The notes beneath the pieces are model-generated. The model was not told the origin of the DNA and made no database searches. It saw only the letters and a program-made list of their open reading frames with translations. Below, one piece after another: positions 36,201 through 43,686 of a stretch of 57,054 nucleotides of DNA. A program made the position numbers and the translations under genes. The DNA is from Halomonas campaniensis (GTDB lineage Bacteria > Pseudomonadota > Gammaproteobacteria > Pseudomonadales > Halomonadaceae): assembly GCF_002211105.1 (NCBI RefSeq), contig NZ_JPUA01000034.1, positions 1,038,171-1,095,224 of the forward strand. The letters are read 5' to 3'. How positions within the stretch are numbered: the stretch's first letter is position 1; each line of letters starts with the position of its first letter.

Positions 36201-37713
36201 GCGCAGCGGCTTCTTCCGCCGTTTGGGCGAACAGCAGCGCGCCGTGGCTGTGCTGGTCGCGGTGGTTGAACAGGGTATAGGCGATATCGTAGAAGCTGGC
36301 GCTGTCGTTTTCGCGTAAATCGTTTTCACGCAGAAAGTTAGCCAGGGCTTCAGCGCTTTGGCTAAGCGCGGCTTCACTGCGGGCGCTAAGGCGAATGGGT
36401 AGCGGTGTATCCGGCGTTTGCGGTTCGGGTTTTGTCCGCTCGGGCGGGCTTTCCAAAATAACGTGGGCGTTGGCGCCGCCAAAACCGAAGGAGTTAATGC
36501 CAATCACCAGGCGGCCCTGCTTTTTCAGCGGCTGGGCCTTGGTGACCACCGAGATATTCCACTCATCAAACTTGATACGCGGATTGAGTTTACGTATGCC
36601 AATGGTGGCGGGCACTTCGCGGTGCTGAATGCTGTAGAGCGCCTTGGCCAGCCCGGCGACCCCAGAGGCGGTTTCCAGGTGGCCCAGGTTGCTCTTTACC
36701 GAGCCAATCAGCAGCGGCGTTTTACGCTGCTGGCCGAGTGCTTCACCAATTGCGCGGGTTTCGATCGGGTCGCCAACGGCGGTACCGGTGCCGTGGGCTT
36801 CCAGGTAGTCGATCTCATCCGGCGATATGCCCGCCTGCTGGTAGGCGCGCTTCATCAGGTCAATTTGGGCGCTGGGGTTAGGCACGGTCAGGCCGGATTT
36901 ATAGCCATCGGTGTTGACCGCAGAGCCTGCCACGACGGCAATAATGTTGTCGCCGTCGGCGACGGCTTGGTCATAATCCTTGAGTAGGAAAATGCCGGCC
37001 CCTTCCGAGCGCACATAGCCGTTGCCCGCTTCATCAAACACCTGACAGCGGCCAGTGGGCGAGAGCATGCTGGCTTTAGAGAAGATGATAAAGCCATAGG
37101 GGTGCAGGTGCAGGCTAATACCGCCCGCCAGCGCCATTGTGGTTTCGCCACTGCGAATCGACTGGCAGGCCTGATGAAAGGCCACCATTGAGGACGAGCA
37201 GGCGGTATCCAGGGACATGCTGGGGCCGTGCAGGTCGAACACGTACGACAACCGATTCGAGGCGATGCTGGAGGTGTTGCCGGTGGCGGTGGAGGCATCG
37301 ATCGCCGCCATATCGTCTGCTATACGATAAGAGTAGTCGAGGCTGGCAACGCCTAAAAATACCCCACACTGGCTGCCACGCAGCGAGCTGGGCGGAATGC
37401 TGGCGTTTTCCATGGCTTCCCAGGCGAGCTCCAGGAGCATGCGCTGCTGGGGATCCATATTGGCCGCTTCGCGGGGCGAAATACCAAAAAACTCAGCGTC
37501 AAAACCACTGATATCGCCCAGGCTACCGGCGGCAAAGGTCACGCTGGTGCCGGGGTGGCGCTTATCCGGGTGTAAAAAGGCGTCGTGGCTCCAGCGATCG
37601 GCGGCCACTTCGGTAACTAAATCTTTTTCGGCTTGCAGATCCTGCCAGAACGTTTCAGGGGTGGTGCCGGGGAAACGATGGGCGGCGCCGATAATGGCAA
37701 CGCGTTTAGTCAT
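30280..37713 (-). CDS. single-module highly reducing type I polyketide synthase (KS-AT-DH-psiMT-ER-KR-ACP)
   Basis: A 2477-residue protein. KS is about 1-425, with Cys172 in DTACSSS, then EAHGTGT and KSNLGHLE. AT is about 520-850, with Ser624 in GHSVGEV; YAFHS suggests malonyl use. DH is about 880-1170, with His924 in LADHVV and Asp1088 in ILDSAFQ. About 1180-1620 resembles a C-methyltransferase, but LLEAGPSAPALG replaces the glycine-rich SAM loop, so it is probably inactive. ER is about 1750-2070, with HGAAGGVGI. KR is about 2080-2290, with VTGGLGGFG and Tyr2232. ACP is about 2340-2430, with Ser2395 in GFDSLMG. Full reduction would give a saturated, fatty acid-like chain. There is no thioesterase; the next gene (AONS) can release the product. 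It is coupled on both sides by 4-base overlaps. Product length cannot be predicted. Confidence 0.93.
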   Translation of the reverse strand: MTKRVAIIGAAHRFPGTTPETFWQDLQAEKDLVTEVAADRWSHDAFLHPDKRHPGTSVTFAAGSLGDISGFDAEFFGISPREAANMDPQQRMLLELAWEAMENASIPPSSLRGSQCGVFLGVASLDYSYRIADDMAAIDASTATGNTSSIASNRLSYVFDLHGPSMSLDTACSSSMVAFHQACQSIRSGETTMALAGGISLHLHPYGFIIFSKASMLSPTGRCQVFDEAGNGYVRSEGAGIFLLKDYDQAVADGDNIIAVVAGSAVNTDGYKSGLTVPNPSAQIDLMKRAYQQAGISPDEIDYLEAHGTGTAVGDPIETRAIGEALGQQRKTPLLIGSVKSNLGHLETASGVAGLAKALYSIQHREVPATIGIRKLNPRIKFDEWNISVVTKAQPLKKQGRLVIGINSFGFGGANAHVILESPPERTKPEPQTPDTPLPIRLSARSEAALSQSAEALANFLRENDLRENDSASFYDIAYTLFNHRDQHSHGALLFAQTAEEAAARLSEFAAGEANSVTHLERLPKAVGPVFVYDGNGCQWETMGHDLLAESPIFAEAIDRVDALFQQYGDFSLRAELEGRNGQREENRFGLTEIAQPALFALQVALTEWLYEQGITPTAVFGHSVGEVAAAWASGALSLEDAVKVIYYRSDYQGKTRGQGEMTAVAMSADDIAVWLEKPEFNQVCLAGINSPKGITLAGDSQQLGALEAALSEQDIFAKRLPLDYAFHSPAMDSIEAGVIEALADITPRPTQIPYYSTVTGALSDGLALDATYWWKNIREPVLFEAAASALIAQGHNVFVEIGAHPILRRYLNESLRQLERPGLVFGTIERHKPGLEGLQRCLSQVLLSGLALGSRYFPVEGQRVPLPRYAWQRSHHWVHGTNDSQGLLSRYYQHPLLGYPLAQHEHTWESQLDTQRQPWLADHVVGEGAVFPGAGFVELTLAAALQLKDSPLLDIEELEIRAPLLLDGSHGRTMRLTYLPEDGRLEIHSREPATGVEWQLNAVARTMRESRGFLLNRKAPALPTRAPDYTLADHLEMAEHIGLHYGPAFQAISQGWIEGDAVIGEIALSDEVQAQLSTLHVHPGILDSAFQMFIPLLAQHSEFASQLAFVPVRVGRIQVNTQAGVPVLARAVMGKRAPHSFTADFELYDAAGNAVAVLSKTRFKAIRLNRAHHQHFSYLDVELTPAPLQAEPLALPGDALARLADIASVYAASTGQRYGNEVAPLLDSLSEAFAQQSLTVDSEETQHSPDVIWQLLVQDYPDYFAPIHLVGRLGLHQQALRSGTSDLETLGISHDHLARLNRVLVGESGWQALAGKLAELIDTLIAELPSGQRLQLLEAGPSAPALGERLLERSAQALYHDLTHYRVITTLDSTRHQAEQLQERFPLMDMQHLDQNDVAAMTAPTGVEKAQLAFVSVDITHPAATRQLIEALPAQLAPGAQVMLIGIAPSRWLDDLLATPGIDQTALEQEALIGWLNDQGFMVSEPMALEESESGAYLLHAHYPFDTATSASNTAQRRHLVVADDHSEALAASLVEALQSLDAPALLSISQSAPAELLEHALTQPALAQPEVGEHGELPLNVIDLRGLGASSTEAQTARCEHSLQWTLALEQHSLAASLWLVTNGLSALWQATTDSGLSDSEALSDREAPGDAALWGFGRSLANEAVGHSVYLLDVPATMSEASLQTWAQLLAQPDSENEALIDNHGRRFATRLRTLAAPRPAAADQSGPSHQAMTLGFAMPGQLRQLTWRPRPLPEADADEVAIRVKATGLNFRDVMYTLGLLSDEAIENGFAGPTLGLEFSGVVESVGSNVTHVTPGQAVVGFGSASFSDKVIASQHAVAPLPEGISFAAAATIPTTFFTVYYALKHLARVEPGEKVLIHGAAGGVGIAALQIAQWLGAEIYATVGSEEKRDFLRLMGIDRLYDSRSLTFAEEILEDTQGEGVDVVLNSLAGEAINQNLRALRPFGRFLELGKRDFYENTHIGLRPFRNNLSYFGIDSDQLMKVQPALTQRLFGEMMALFNDGTLSPLPFTSFSHTQVIDAFRYMQQARQIGKVVVTYEQPIAPPQNDVLGTEAMQLPADASYLVTGGLGGFGLRTAQWLVDKGARQLILLSRSGPASEEAQAAITAFEQQGVTVLAAACDITDRTALADVLERAKGELAPLRGIVHAATVIDDGLIRNLDAERIQKVLAPKIDGARHLDALTREAELDFFVLYSSATTLFGNPGQANYVAANHWLEAFAASRRAAGLPATCVRWGAIEDVGFLARNTRTRDALQERLGGSALRSEDALKVLEQMLLTPGPSLGVLELEWGALARFLPTAEAPRFNEIARASDDDGSRDADDDISALLADLSPEELHSTVTDLLRAELASILLIDEEKLDIHRSVYDMGFDSLMGVELMTAIENRLGVQVSVMVLSEASTLDKLAGVLIQKMHQHDDVEDAPQDAIASLAAQHGAEGFTTEPASASSSPATETP

Positions 37714-39335
37714 TCTTGCTCCTGAGGTTCTGGTTCTGCCTTGATCACATCGTTACTTATATCGTGTCCAAACACCTGTTTAAATAACTGGACACCAAGT
37801 TCGTTTGCGGCTAATTCGAGTGGCTCATTAGTCGTTTCCCAATGCGCCGTTGCTAACCGCTCGCCTGCTGCTTTCCAATCCGCTGATGACCATATCATGT
37901 AGGGGGTGCGGCTATCTGGGGGCGTAAAGTGCGCATACGCCTCCGGCAGAATCGGCACATGATCCCCATACCAGCCTAGCAGCCCTGGCCGTTTTGCAGT
38001 ATTTAGCGAATTTTTAACGCTGGCTAGCATCTTGTCGGATTCACTTAAATGGTGCAAATAGACCGCCAAATCACGCAAATGGTTGGGCAGCGGCCATGGC
38101 GCGTTGGGCAGCGTAGTGGCTAGCGTCGCCCTATTGGGGGCTTCTAAATGAAGCGGGCCGTGATTCTCCATGGTGATAACAAACACAAATAGCGGTCTAT
38201 TATCGTCATCTTCAAGCAGCCGTCCAATCTTTCGTGCAACCGCCTGGTCACTAACGTACTGGCCGCTTTTGTCGCTGCTCTTGAAAGCATTGATATCTAT
38301 AAAGTGATCGAAGCCTAATTGGGGCATTACCTTGTGACGAAAATAGAAGCTCGCCAGGTAGGGGTGCACGCACACCGTGCGGTAGCCCGCCGCTTTTAAC
38401 GCACTCGCTAAACTGGGCATTGGGTGGCGAGCAAGCGTGCGGTAAGGGTTGAACTGGCGCGCGCCCCACTGACTGGGGGCCGTGCCGGTTAACAGGGCAC
38501 ACTCGGTACGCACTGTATTGGCGCCCCAGGCGGGTACGCTTAACGCGCCGTGCAGGCTGGCACTTGCGCGGGTGGCATCAAAGTGGGGGAGCAGGTCGCT
38601 GTTGACTTCTGCACACCAGGGGCGCGGGTCGAAAAACGATTCGCTCTGCACCAGCACTACATTGGGCAGTGGCTGCTCGATCTGATGCGCGCTTGCCACC
38701 GCCGTTAAAGCGTGAAAGGGGGATTGCTCCGGCGCAGGAACAGGAGAGCGCATCAGCGCGACACCGTAAGCCCACAGGCTGGCGAATAGCCCCAAGCGGT
38801 GTAGGTCGTCTGCGGGGCGTAAGGTAATGGCGGGGAGCTGACTCACGCTCAATACCAGTAGAAAAGCGCCTGCTGCTATTAACCCCAGCGCATTGGTTAA
38901 AAAACGACTGGCACTCTCGCTGGTTACCAGCGAGCCTTCCCAGTAAAAAAAGCCGCCAATCGCTACCGCAGCGGCGCTGCTGGCGGCAATCGCCAAGCCA
39001 ACCCCGAAGAAAGGCACGTAGAGGCGCGGGTGGAGTATGGCGTCCCAGAAGTATTCAAAGTCGTGGCAGATAAACGGCTCGTTGAGCGTATGGGATTTAG
39101 CGTTGCTCGACTGCACGACGACCAGTTGCAGCGAGAGAAACACCATTACCGCAAACCACGGGCGCTGGAGTAGCAGCACCAGCAGTCCGAAAAGCAGTAA
39201 CCATGTGCCAAGGTGGACACTATTGGCGGCTGCTCCGCGCTGCCAAAAAGGGCGCGGCCGAGGTCTGAGCAGGGCTTCAAACGCGCCGCTTATCAACAGC
39301 CCCAAGAGCAGCGGCCCTATCAGCGCGCTAATCAT
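37710..39335 (-). CDS. LTA synthase/alkaline phosphatase-superfamily membrane phosphotransferase
   Basis: A 541-residue protein. Residues 1-205 hold about five hydrophobic segments. The rest is an extracytoplasmic sulfatase/LtaS-like domain: VVLVQSESFFDP for metal binding, probable catalytic Thr274 in GANTVRTECALLTG, FVITMENHGP, and WYGDHVPILPEA with the closing metal ligands. Relatives move phosphoglycerol or phosphoethanolamine from a phospholipid onto lipoteichoic acid, periplasmic glucans or lipids. It lies between the SDR and PKS genes in the capsule lipid operon and overlaps both. I infer that it adds a phospho-headgroup to the capsule lipid or polymer at the outer face of the inner membrane. 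A true sulfatase is less likely, since CxPxR is absent. Confidence 0.8.
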   Translation of the reverse strand: MISALIGPLLLGLLISGAFEALLRPRPRPFWQRGAAANSVHLGTWLLLFGLLVLLLQRPWFAVMVFLSLQLVVVQSSNAKSHTLNEPFICHDFEYFWDAILHPRLYVPFFGVGLAIAASSAAAVAIGGFFYWEGSLVTSESASRFLTNALGLIAAGAFLLVLSVSQLPAITLRPADDLHRLGLFASLWAYGVALMRSPVPAPEQSPFHALTAVASAHQIEQPLPNVVLVQSESFFDPRPWCAEVNSDLLPHFDATRASASLHGALSVPAWGANTVRTECALLTGTAPSQWGARQFNPYRTLARHPMPSLASALKAAGYRTVCVHPYLASFYFRHKVMPQLGFDHFIDINAFKSSDKSGQYVSDQAVARKIGRLLEDDDNRPLFVFVITMENHGPLHLEAPNRATLATTLPNAPWPLPNHLRDLAVYLHHLSESDKMLASVKNSLNTAKRPGLLGWYGDHVPILPEAYAHFTPPDSRTPYMIWSSADWKAAGERLATAHWETTNEPLELAANELGVQLFKQVFGHDISNDVIKAEPEPQEQE

Positions 39336-40173
39336 GGGGCGTGTCTCCCTCGTGATTAAAGCCCAGGCGTTTGATCAGCCACTGAGACACTCCCGCGGGC
39401 AGTACCGCTAGCCACCAAGTACCAAAATTAAGCGGGAAGGGAAAGCTGATGCGTGCGCGGTTTGCAGTGATGCCGCGCTTAATGACTTTGGCGGCGCGCT
39501 CGGGGGGCCACTCCCAGGGTTTGGGGCCTGGCATGGCTTCACACATGGGTGAGGTGACATAGCCGGGCATGACCACCGTTACGCCGATACCGTGAGGCGC
39601 GAGCAGTCCGCGTAGCCCTTCGCCATAGGCCTTGATACCCGCTTTGCTGGCGCTATAGCTGGGTGTAGTGGGTAAGCCGTGCCATGCGGCAAGCGAGCTG
39701 ATCAGCACCAGTTGGCCGCTGCCGCGGGCCTGCATGGTGGGTACCAGATGCTGCATCATGGCAATAGGGGTTTTTAGGTTAATATCCAGCAGCGCCTGTA
39801 CGTCCTCCCAAGGCTCTAAGAGAGCGGGCCCTTGGGGGTGGGTATTCTTGCCCGCGTTGGCAATCACGATATCCGGCACTTGTTGGGCGCAGAGTTCGGA
39901 CAGCCAGCCTTGCAGCGCGTGGCCATCGGTTAGCTCGATGGTGGATAGGGTGACTTGGGCGCCTTGCTTGCGGCAGGTGCTGGCAATTGCCTCTAGCTTC
40001 TCCTGCTGGCGTCCATGCAGTACCAAATGGGTACTGGGGCCGGCATAGGCGCTTGCCAGGGCGCCCCCAATCGCGCCAGTAGCACCGGTGATCAGCACGC
40101 AGCGGTTATGAGGAGGCTGTTTCGTCGTCGCTTTCCCCGTAACGGTCACAGGTTCTGTCACAGAATCAGTCAC
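39328..40173 (-). CDS. short-chain dehydrogenase/reductase, possible 3-keto base reductase
   Basis: A 281-residue SDR beginning at a GTG that overlaps the kpsS stop. The NAD(P) motif is CVLITGATGAIGGALA (about 26-41), IANAGKN follows, and the catalytic set is SLAAWHG with YSASKAG. A short hydrophobic C-terminal part (FGTWWLAVLPAGVSQWL) could touch the membrane, as in 3-ketodihydrosphingosine reductases and related enzymes acting on lipids. Given the AONS two genes downstream, reduction of the amino ketone to an amino alcohol is the best guess. Its substrate cannot be read from the sequence alone. Confidence 0.82.
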   Translation of the reverse strand: MTDSVTEPVTVTGKATTKQPPHNRCVLITGATGAIGGALASAYAGPSTHLVLHGRQQEKLEAIASTCRKQGAQVTLSTIELTDGHALQGWLSELCAQQVPDIVIANAGKNTHPQGPALLEPWEDVQALLDINLKTPIAMMQHLVPTMQARGSGQLVLISSLAAWHGLPTTPSYSASKAGIKAYGEGLRGLLAPHGIGVTVVMPGYVTSPMCEAMPGPKPWEWPPERAAKVIKRGITANRARISFPFPLNFGTWWLAVLPAGVSQWLIKRLGFNHEGDTPHD

Positions 40174-41411
40174 AGCAACTTCTCCAGCGGCGACGGGCAG
40201 GCTTCGAGTATACGGGCGGCGTTATCCACGGCTAAATCGATGCCGGGCTGGCAGTAGTAGCCCCCGTTAACCTGAACGGCATGCATGACGGTCTTTTGAA
40301 AATAGCCAAAGAGCTCGCCGTTGGGCGGCTGCGGCTGCTGCCAAAAATCTGCCAGGTCGCCTTGATAGGTCAGTCCATCTAAATTGTAGATCGGATCGCT
40401 AAGCGCATAGGTGGGGCAGTTTTTCTCCAGCGACACGATGCCCACGGTGCTGTTAACGGTCACATTGCCCCTGGCGTGTTTGAGCAGGGCGTTGAGATCC
40501 CCCGACTCCAGATAGACGATGCGCCCTTGCAGGCCATGGCGTTCGGCAAGCTTCTTGATGATCTTGGGGTAATTGACCAGGCCCATATCCAAAGGGTGGT
40601 TCTTGATGCAGAGCTGTGTCTCGCTGGGTGCGTGTTGGGCGAACGATGCCATTATGTCGTCCATCACTTCCTGCATATTGGCGTAGGGGGAGTGATCGCG
40701 AATTTGCGCATCGCTATTTAACTGCAGGGGCAGCATAAAGTAGGGACGACCGCTTTCGATCAGCGCTTTGATGCGCGCCGCATCGCGCTTTTTCCAAACG
40801 GCTTTTAGCTGGGCAAACCGCTTGAGGTAGCCCGCGTACTCAACCGGGGCCGTGATCGGCGCGTGATTGCGGTAGTGCGGCGCGACCAGCGGATTGGCCA
40901 GCCCGGCCAAGTGGTAGCCAACATCGTGCATGGCGCGAATTTTAAAAGATGAGCGAAAGCGCACCGGTGCGGGTGGCTCGGGCAGTGCTTTGCCGGTCTC
41001 ATAAAACCAATTGGGGTCACGAGGCAGCAGCGAATGGCCGTTAACCCCTTCGCGCTCCAGCGTGATCCAGAACGGGCGAAAGTAGCCCTCTTCAAACACG
41101 TGGGTTCGTACGCCTGCGGCGGCGGCATTATCGACCGCGGGGCGGTGAATAGGACGACGATCACCGAACACTACCTGGTCGGTGATGGCGTACTGCTCCC
41201 AGAGTGATTTGATATAGCCGGGTAATTCAGCGGTAGGGCCGCGATACAGGTGGCTTTCGCCGTGGGTGCGCTGCCAGTAGGCAATATCGCCCGCATTAAA
41301 GTTGACCTTAACGACTCGGTGCCCATCGTTAACCAAACGCTTGGCCAAGCGCTGGTAAAAGGGTGAGCAAACGCCCTGCAAAAATAAGAATGCACGCTTC
41401 TGATGCTTCAA
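40170..41411 (-). CDS. kpsS: capsule beta-Kdo transferase KpsS
   Basis: A 413-residue protein with KpsS landmarks: AFLFLQGVCSPFYQRLAKRL at the N-terminus, HVFEEGYFRPFWITLE, QLCIKNHPLDMG and VTVNSTVGIVSLEKNCPTYAL. KpsS adds the first Kdo to the lipid (lyso-phosphatidylglycerol in E. coli), and KpsC extends the Kdo linker on which the capsule is built. The start is a TTG one base after the kpsC stop, so translation is coupled. Its presence marks this as an ABC-transporter (group 2/3 type) capsule. Here the lipid acceptor may differ, because a PKS/AONS lipid pathway is encoded in the same operon. Confidence 0.93.
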   Translation of the reverse strand: MKHQKRAFLFLQGVCSPFYQRLAKRLVNDGHRVVKVNFNAGDIAYWQRTHGESHLYRGPTAELPGYIKSLWEQYAITDQVVFGDRRPIHRPAVDNAAAAGVRTHVFEEGYFRPFWITLEREGVNGHSLLPRDPNWFYETGKALPEPPAPVRFRSSFKIRAMHDVGYHLAGLANPLVAPHYRNHAPITAPVEYAGYLKRFAQLKAVWKKRDAARIKALIESGRPYFMLPLQLNSDAQIRDHSPYANMQEVMDDIMASFAQHAPSETQLCIKNHPLDMGLVNYPKIIKKLAERHGLQGRIVYLESGDLNALLKHARGNVTVNSTVGIVSLEKNCPTYALSDPIYNLDGLTYQGDLADFWQQPQPPNGELFGYFQKTVMHAVQVNGGYYCQPGIDLAVDNAARILEACPSPLEKLL

Positions 41412-41412
41412 C

Positions 41413-43419
41413 TCAATGCCTTCCGATCAACAAGTTACGATAACAGCGGTAGAGATGCTGTTTCCATGTAAGGATGTTTTTTTGGTTTCTTGCCTGTTCC
41501 AACAGGCTGACGACGGTTTCAGCATTGCATAGCTGGCGGGTCGTTGGATCCACATAGCCGGGGTAGAGAATCAGTGTCCCGGCAACCAGCGCATCCAGCG
41601 TGAGTGAGCGCGTACGGCGTGGGCAGCTAAGCGCATCCTGCGTTAGGCCCCAGCCAGCATAAAACGGTAGCCCGTAGGTGCTGACTTCTCGCTGGCGCAA
41701 AAGTGCTTCAAATCCGGTCAAGGAGCTCATCGTATGCACTGCATCGACGCGCTCTAACAGGGTGGCGATGTCGATGTCGCTGGCATCTAGATCATACAGG
41801 CGTTTGGCTTTGGTATCGAGTGCCCCGACACGCGCACCGCTCAATACGTCTGGATGCGCTTTGTAAACGATGTAGGCATCCGGATGGGCGCTACGAACAG
41901 CGTTCAACAGCCCGCTATTGGTATTAATGTGCGGCGAGCCGGTGGCAATTGAGGCATCGCTCTCGACTTGGCCGGGCACTAATATGGTGTAACGATCCTG
42001 GGGCAGCTCGACCTCTGACTGGCCGCGCACGTTGTATTTGGATAGCTTGAGCGCCACCAGCCTTTCACGTAAATACCGGGCGCGTAGCAGCAGGTCGTCA
42101 CTAAAGTGGCTGCTATTGAGCAGCTCTTCCAAGTCGCTGGGCTGGCTGGGGTCGTAATAGATGCCTTGGGAATCAATCACCAGTGACAATGGCTGGGTGA
42201 GATCGACCCCCAGACCCACCGAGCGAATAAAGCCATCTTCCATGCGCCATAGGTTGGCCATGTGATGCGCGTGCTGGCGTTTAAAGTCAGCATCAATGCG
42301 GCTTGACCACACCAACTGCCGTTCGTCGGGCTGCTTATTGGCTGCCACTTCGGTTTGAAAATTCACCTGAGCAGCGGGGCCTAAAAAATCGCCAATAAAG
42401 CGCCGTTTCCATGAGGAGAAACCACACGCCCGCCAGCGGCCCCGGTAGCGCTCCTGCTGGCGCTTTTGGTCGGCGATTAAGGCTATCGTCTCTTCCAGCG
42501 TGGCGGATTGCAGGGTGTAAGGGTTGGCGTAGCGGCAGTAGCGCAAATAGGCGGCAGCAAACACTTCAACTAATGTGCGTTTAACGCGTCGGCGATGGCA
42601 GGGCAGTTGGTCATGGGTAAGCCCCCAGCCCGCGTAAAACGGAATGCCGAAGCAGTGTACCTGCTTACCGGCCAGCAGGGCCTCAAAGCCAAGCTGGCTG
42701 GTCACCACATAGACATGGTCGACCTGATCAAATAGCGCCCAGGGATTAAGGTCTTCGCCGATTACCTGGCAGCGCGGATGAGCCGCGGCGTTAAGCAGGT
42801 GGCCCTGTTTTTTCCCGGCGATGACATCCGGATGGATCTTGACCAGAATATCGCTGTCCGGGTGCTCTGCTAACGCTGTTTCGAGCATTTGGTCGAAGCT
42901 ACTAGCGCTGGCGCCGCCGTAGTGAATAGAGGCATCCCCGGCGGTTTGGTCAACCACCAGCACACGCCCTCGGCTGTTACTATTAATAGGTCGGTCGGGG
43001 GCGTGGTTATATTTGGAGAGCCGGTAGTGGGCAATCTGCGCCATACAGCGCTCCGCCTGGGCTAACTCCTCAGCGTCGAACGTGGCCGTGTTAAGCCAGT
43101 TTTCCAAATCAGAAGGACGCGATGCGTCGTAATAAATACCGGTCTCATCGACCACCAGACTGTGCGGCTGAAAGCCGTTTACGCCTAATCCCAACGAACG
43201 TATAAAGCCATCTTCCAAAGCGATGTAAGCTAGCTGACGACGCTGGGCATACCGTCTGGCGCGGACGCTTGTAGGTTTTAACCCCCAGCCAATCACCGCA
43301 TCGGGTTTTTTCTTAAGTGAACTTATACGGGCGAATTGGTCAAATTCGGGCAGCAGCGCAGGCAGGGCAGCCAGCTTGCCAATGCCTGAAGATGTGTAGC
43401 CTGCTGTTCGTTTCGCCAT
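41413..43419 (-). CDS. kpsC: capsule poly-Kdo transferase KpsC
   Basis: A 668-residue protein close to E. coli KpsC (675), made of two homologous halves. LEDGFIRSLGLGVNG (about 69-83) in the first is mirrored by MEDGFIRSVGLGVDL in the second. GIYYDASRPSDLE is mirrored by GIYYDPSQPSDLE, and FYAGWGLTHDQLPC by FYAGWGLTQDALSC. The two halves carry separate Kdo transferase activities that build the short beta-Kdo linker at the reducing end of the capsule. It is the first gene of the - strand operon and is followed with almost no gap by kpsS. Its promoter should lie in 43420-43686. Confidence 0.95.
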   Translation of the reverse strand: MAKRTAGYTSSGIGKLAALPALLPEFDQFARISSLKKKPDAVIGWGLKPTSVRARRYAQRRQLAYIALEDGFIRSLGLGVNGFQPHSLVVDETGIYYDASRPSDLENWLNTATFDAEELAQAERCMAQIAHYRLSKYNHAPDRPINSNSRGRVLVVDQTAGDASIHYGGASASSFDQMLETALAEHPDSDILVKIHPDVIAGKKQGHLLNAAAHPRCQVIGEDLNPWALFDQVDHVYVVTSQLGFEALLAGKQVHCFGIPFYAGWGLTHDQLPCHRRRVKRTLVEVFAAAYLRYCRYANPYTLQSATLEETIALIADQKRQQERYRGRWRACGFSSWKRRFIGDFLGPAAQVNFQTEVAANKQPDERQLVWSSRIDADFKRQHAHHMANLWRMEDGFIRSVGLGVDLTQPLSLVIDSQGIYYDPSQPSDLEELLNSSHFSDDLLLRARYLRERLVALKLSKYNVRGQSEVELPQDRYTILVPGQVESDASIATGSPHINTNSGLLNAVRSAHPDAYIVYKAHPDVLSGARVGALDTKAKRLYDLDASDIDIATLLERVDAVHTMSSLTGFEALLRQREVSTYGLPFYAGWGLTQDALSCPRRTRSLTLDALVAGTLILYPGYVDPTTRQLCNAETVVSLLEQARNQKNILTWKQHLYRCYRNLLIGRH

Positions 43420-43686
43420 AGATAAGGCCGCGGTGAGGAAACAGGATAAGGTGTAGGCGGGCGAACATACGTGAATTGGAGGGGGTTATCAATTCAGGTT
43501 TTGTGAGTGCTCACTATTTTTTCTACCCGCAGCAATCATTTGCATGATAAAAAAAAATTGCCTTAAGTTTGGTTTATTCAACGCGCATAATTGCTACTTT
43601 TTTGGTAAGTTTGTCAGCTCCCTGTATCGTTGATACTGCTCTGCCGAACCTGGAGTTAAGTAAAGGATGCATAAAAAGGATAATCG
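43420..43686. promoter_or_regulatory. divergent control region between kpsC and a diguanylate cyclase
   Basis: The 267 bases are AT-richer than the flanks, with an A9 run at about 43550-43558, and must hold promoters for both directions. I see no clear ops/JUMPstart element on the kpsC side, and I do not assign exact -35/-10 boxes. Confidence 0.5.

Noticed and set aside
29231..37744. Long open frames on the + strand opposite the PKS and AONS genes (for example 33907-34671)
   Set aside because: They are antisense to well-recognised domains of the - strand proteins and have no family features; high GC opens such frames.
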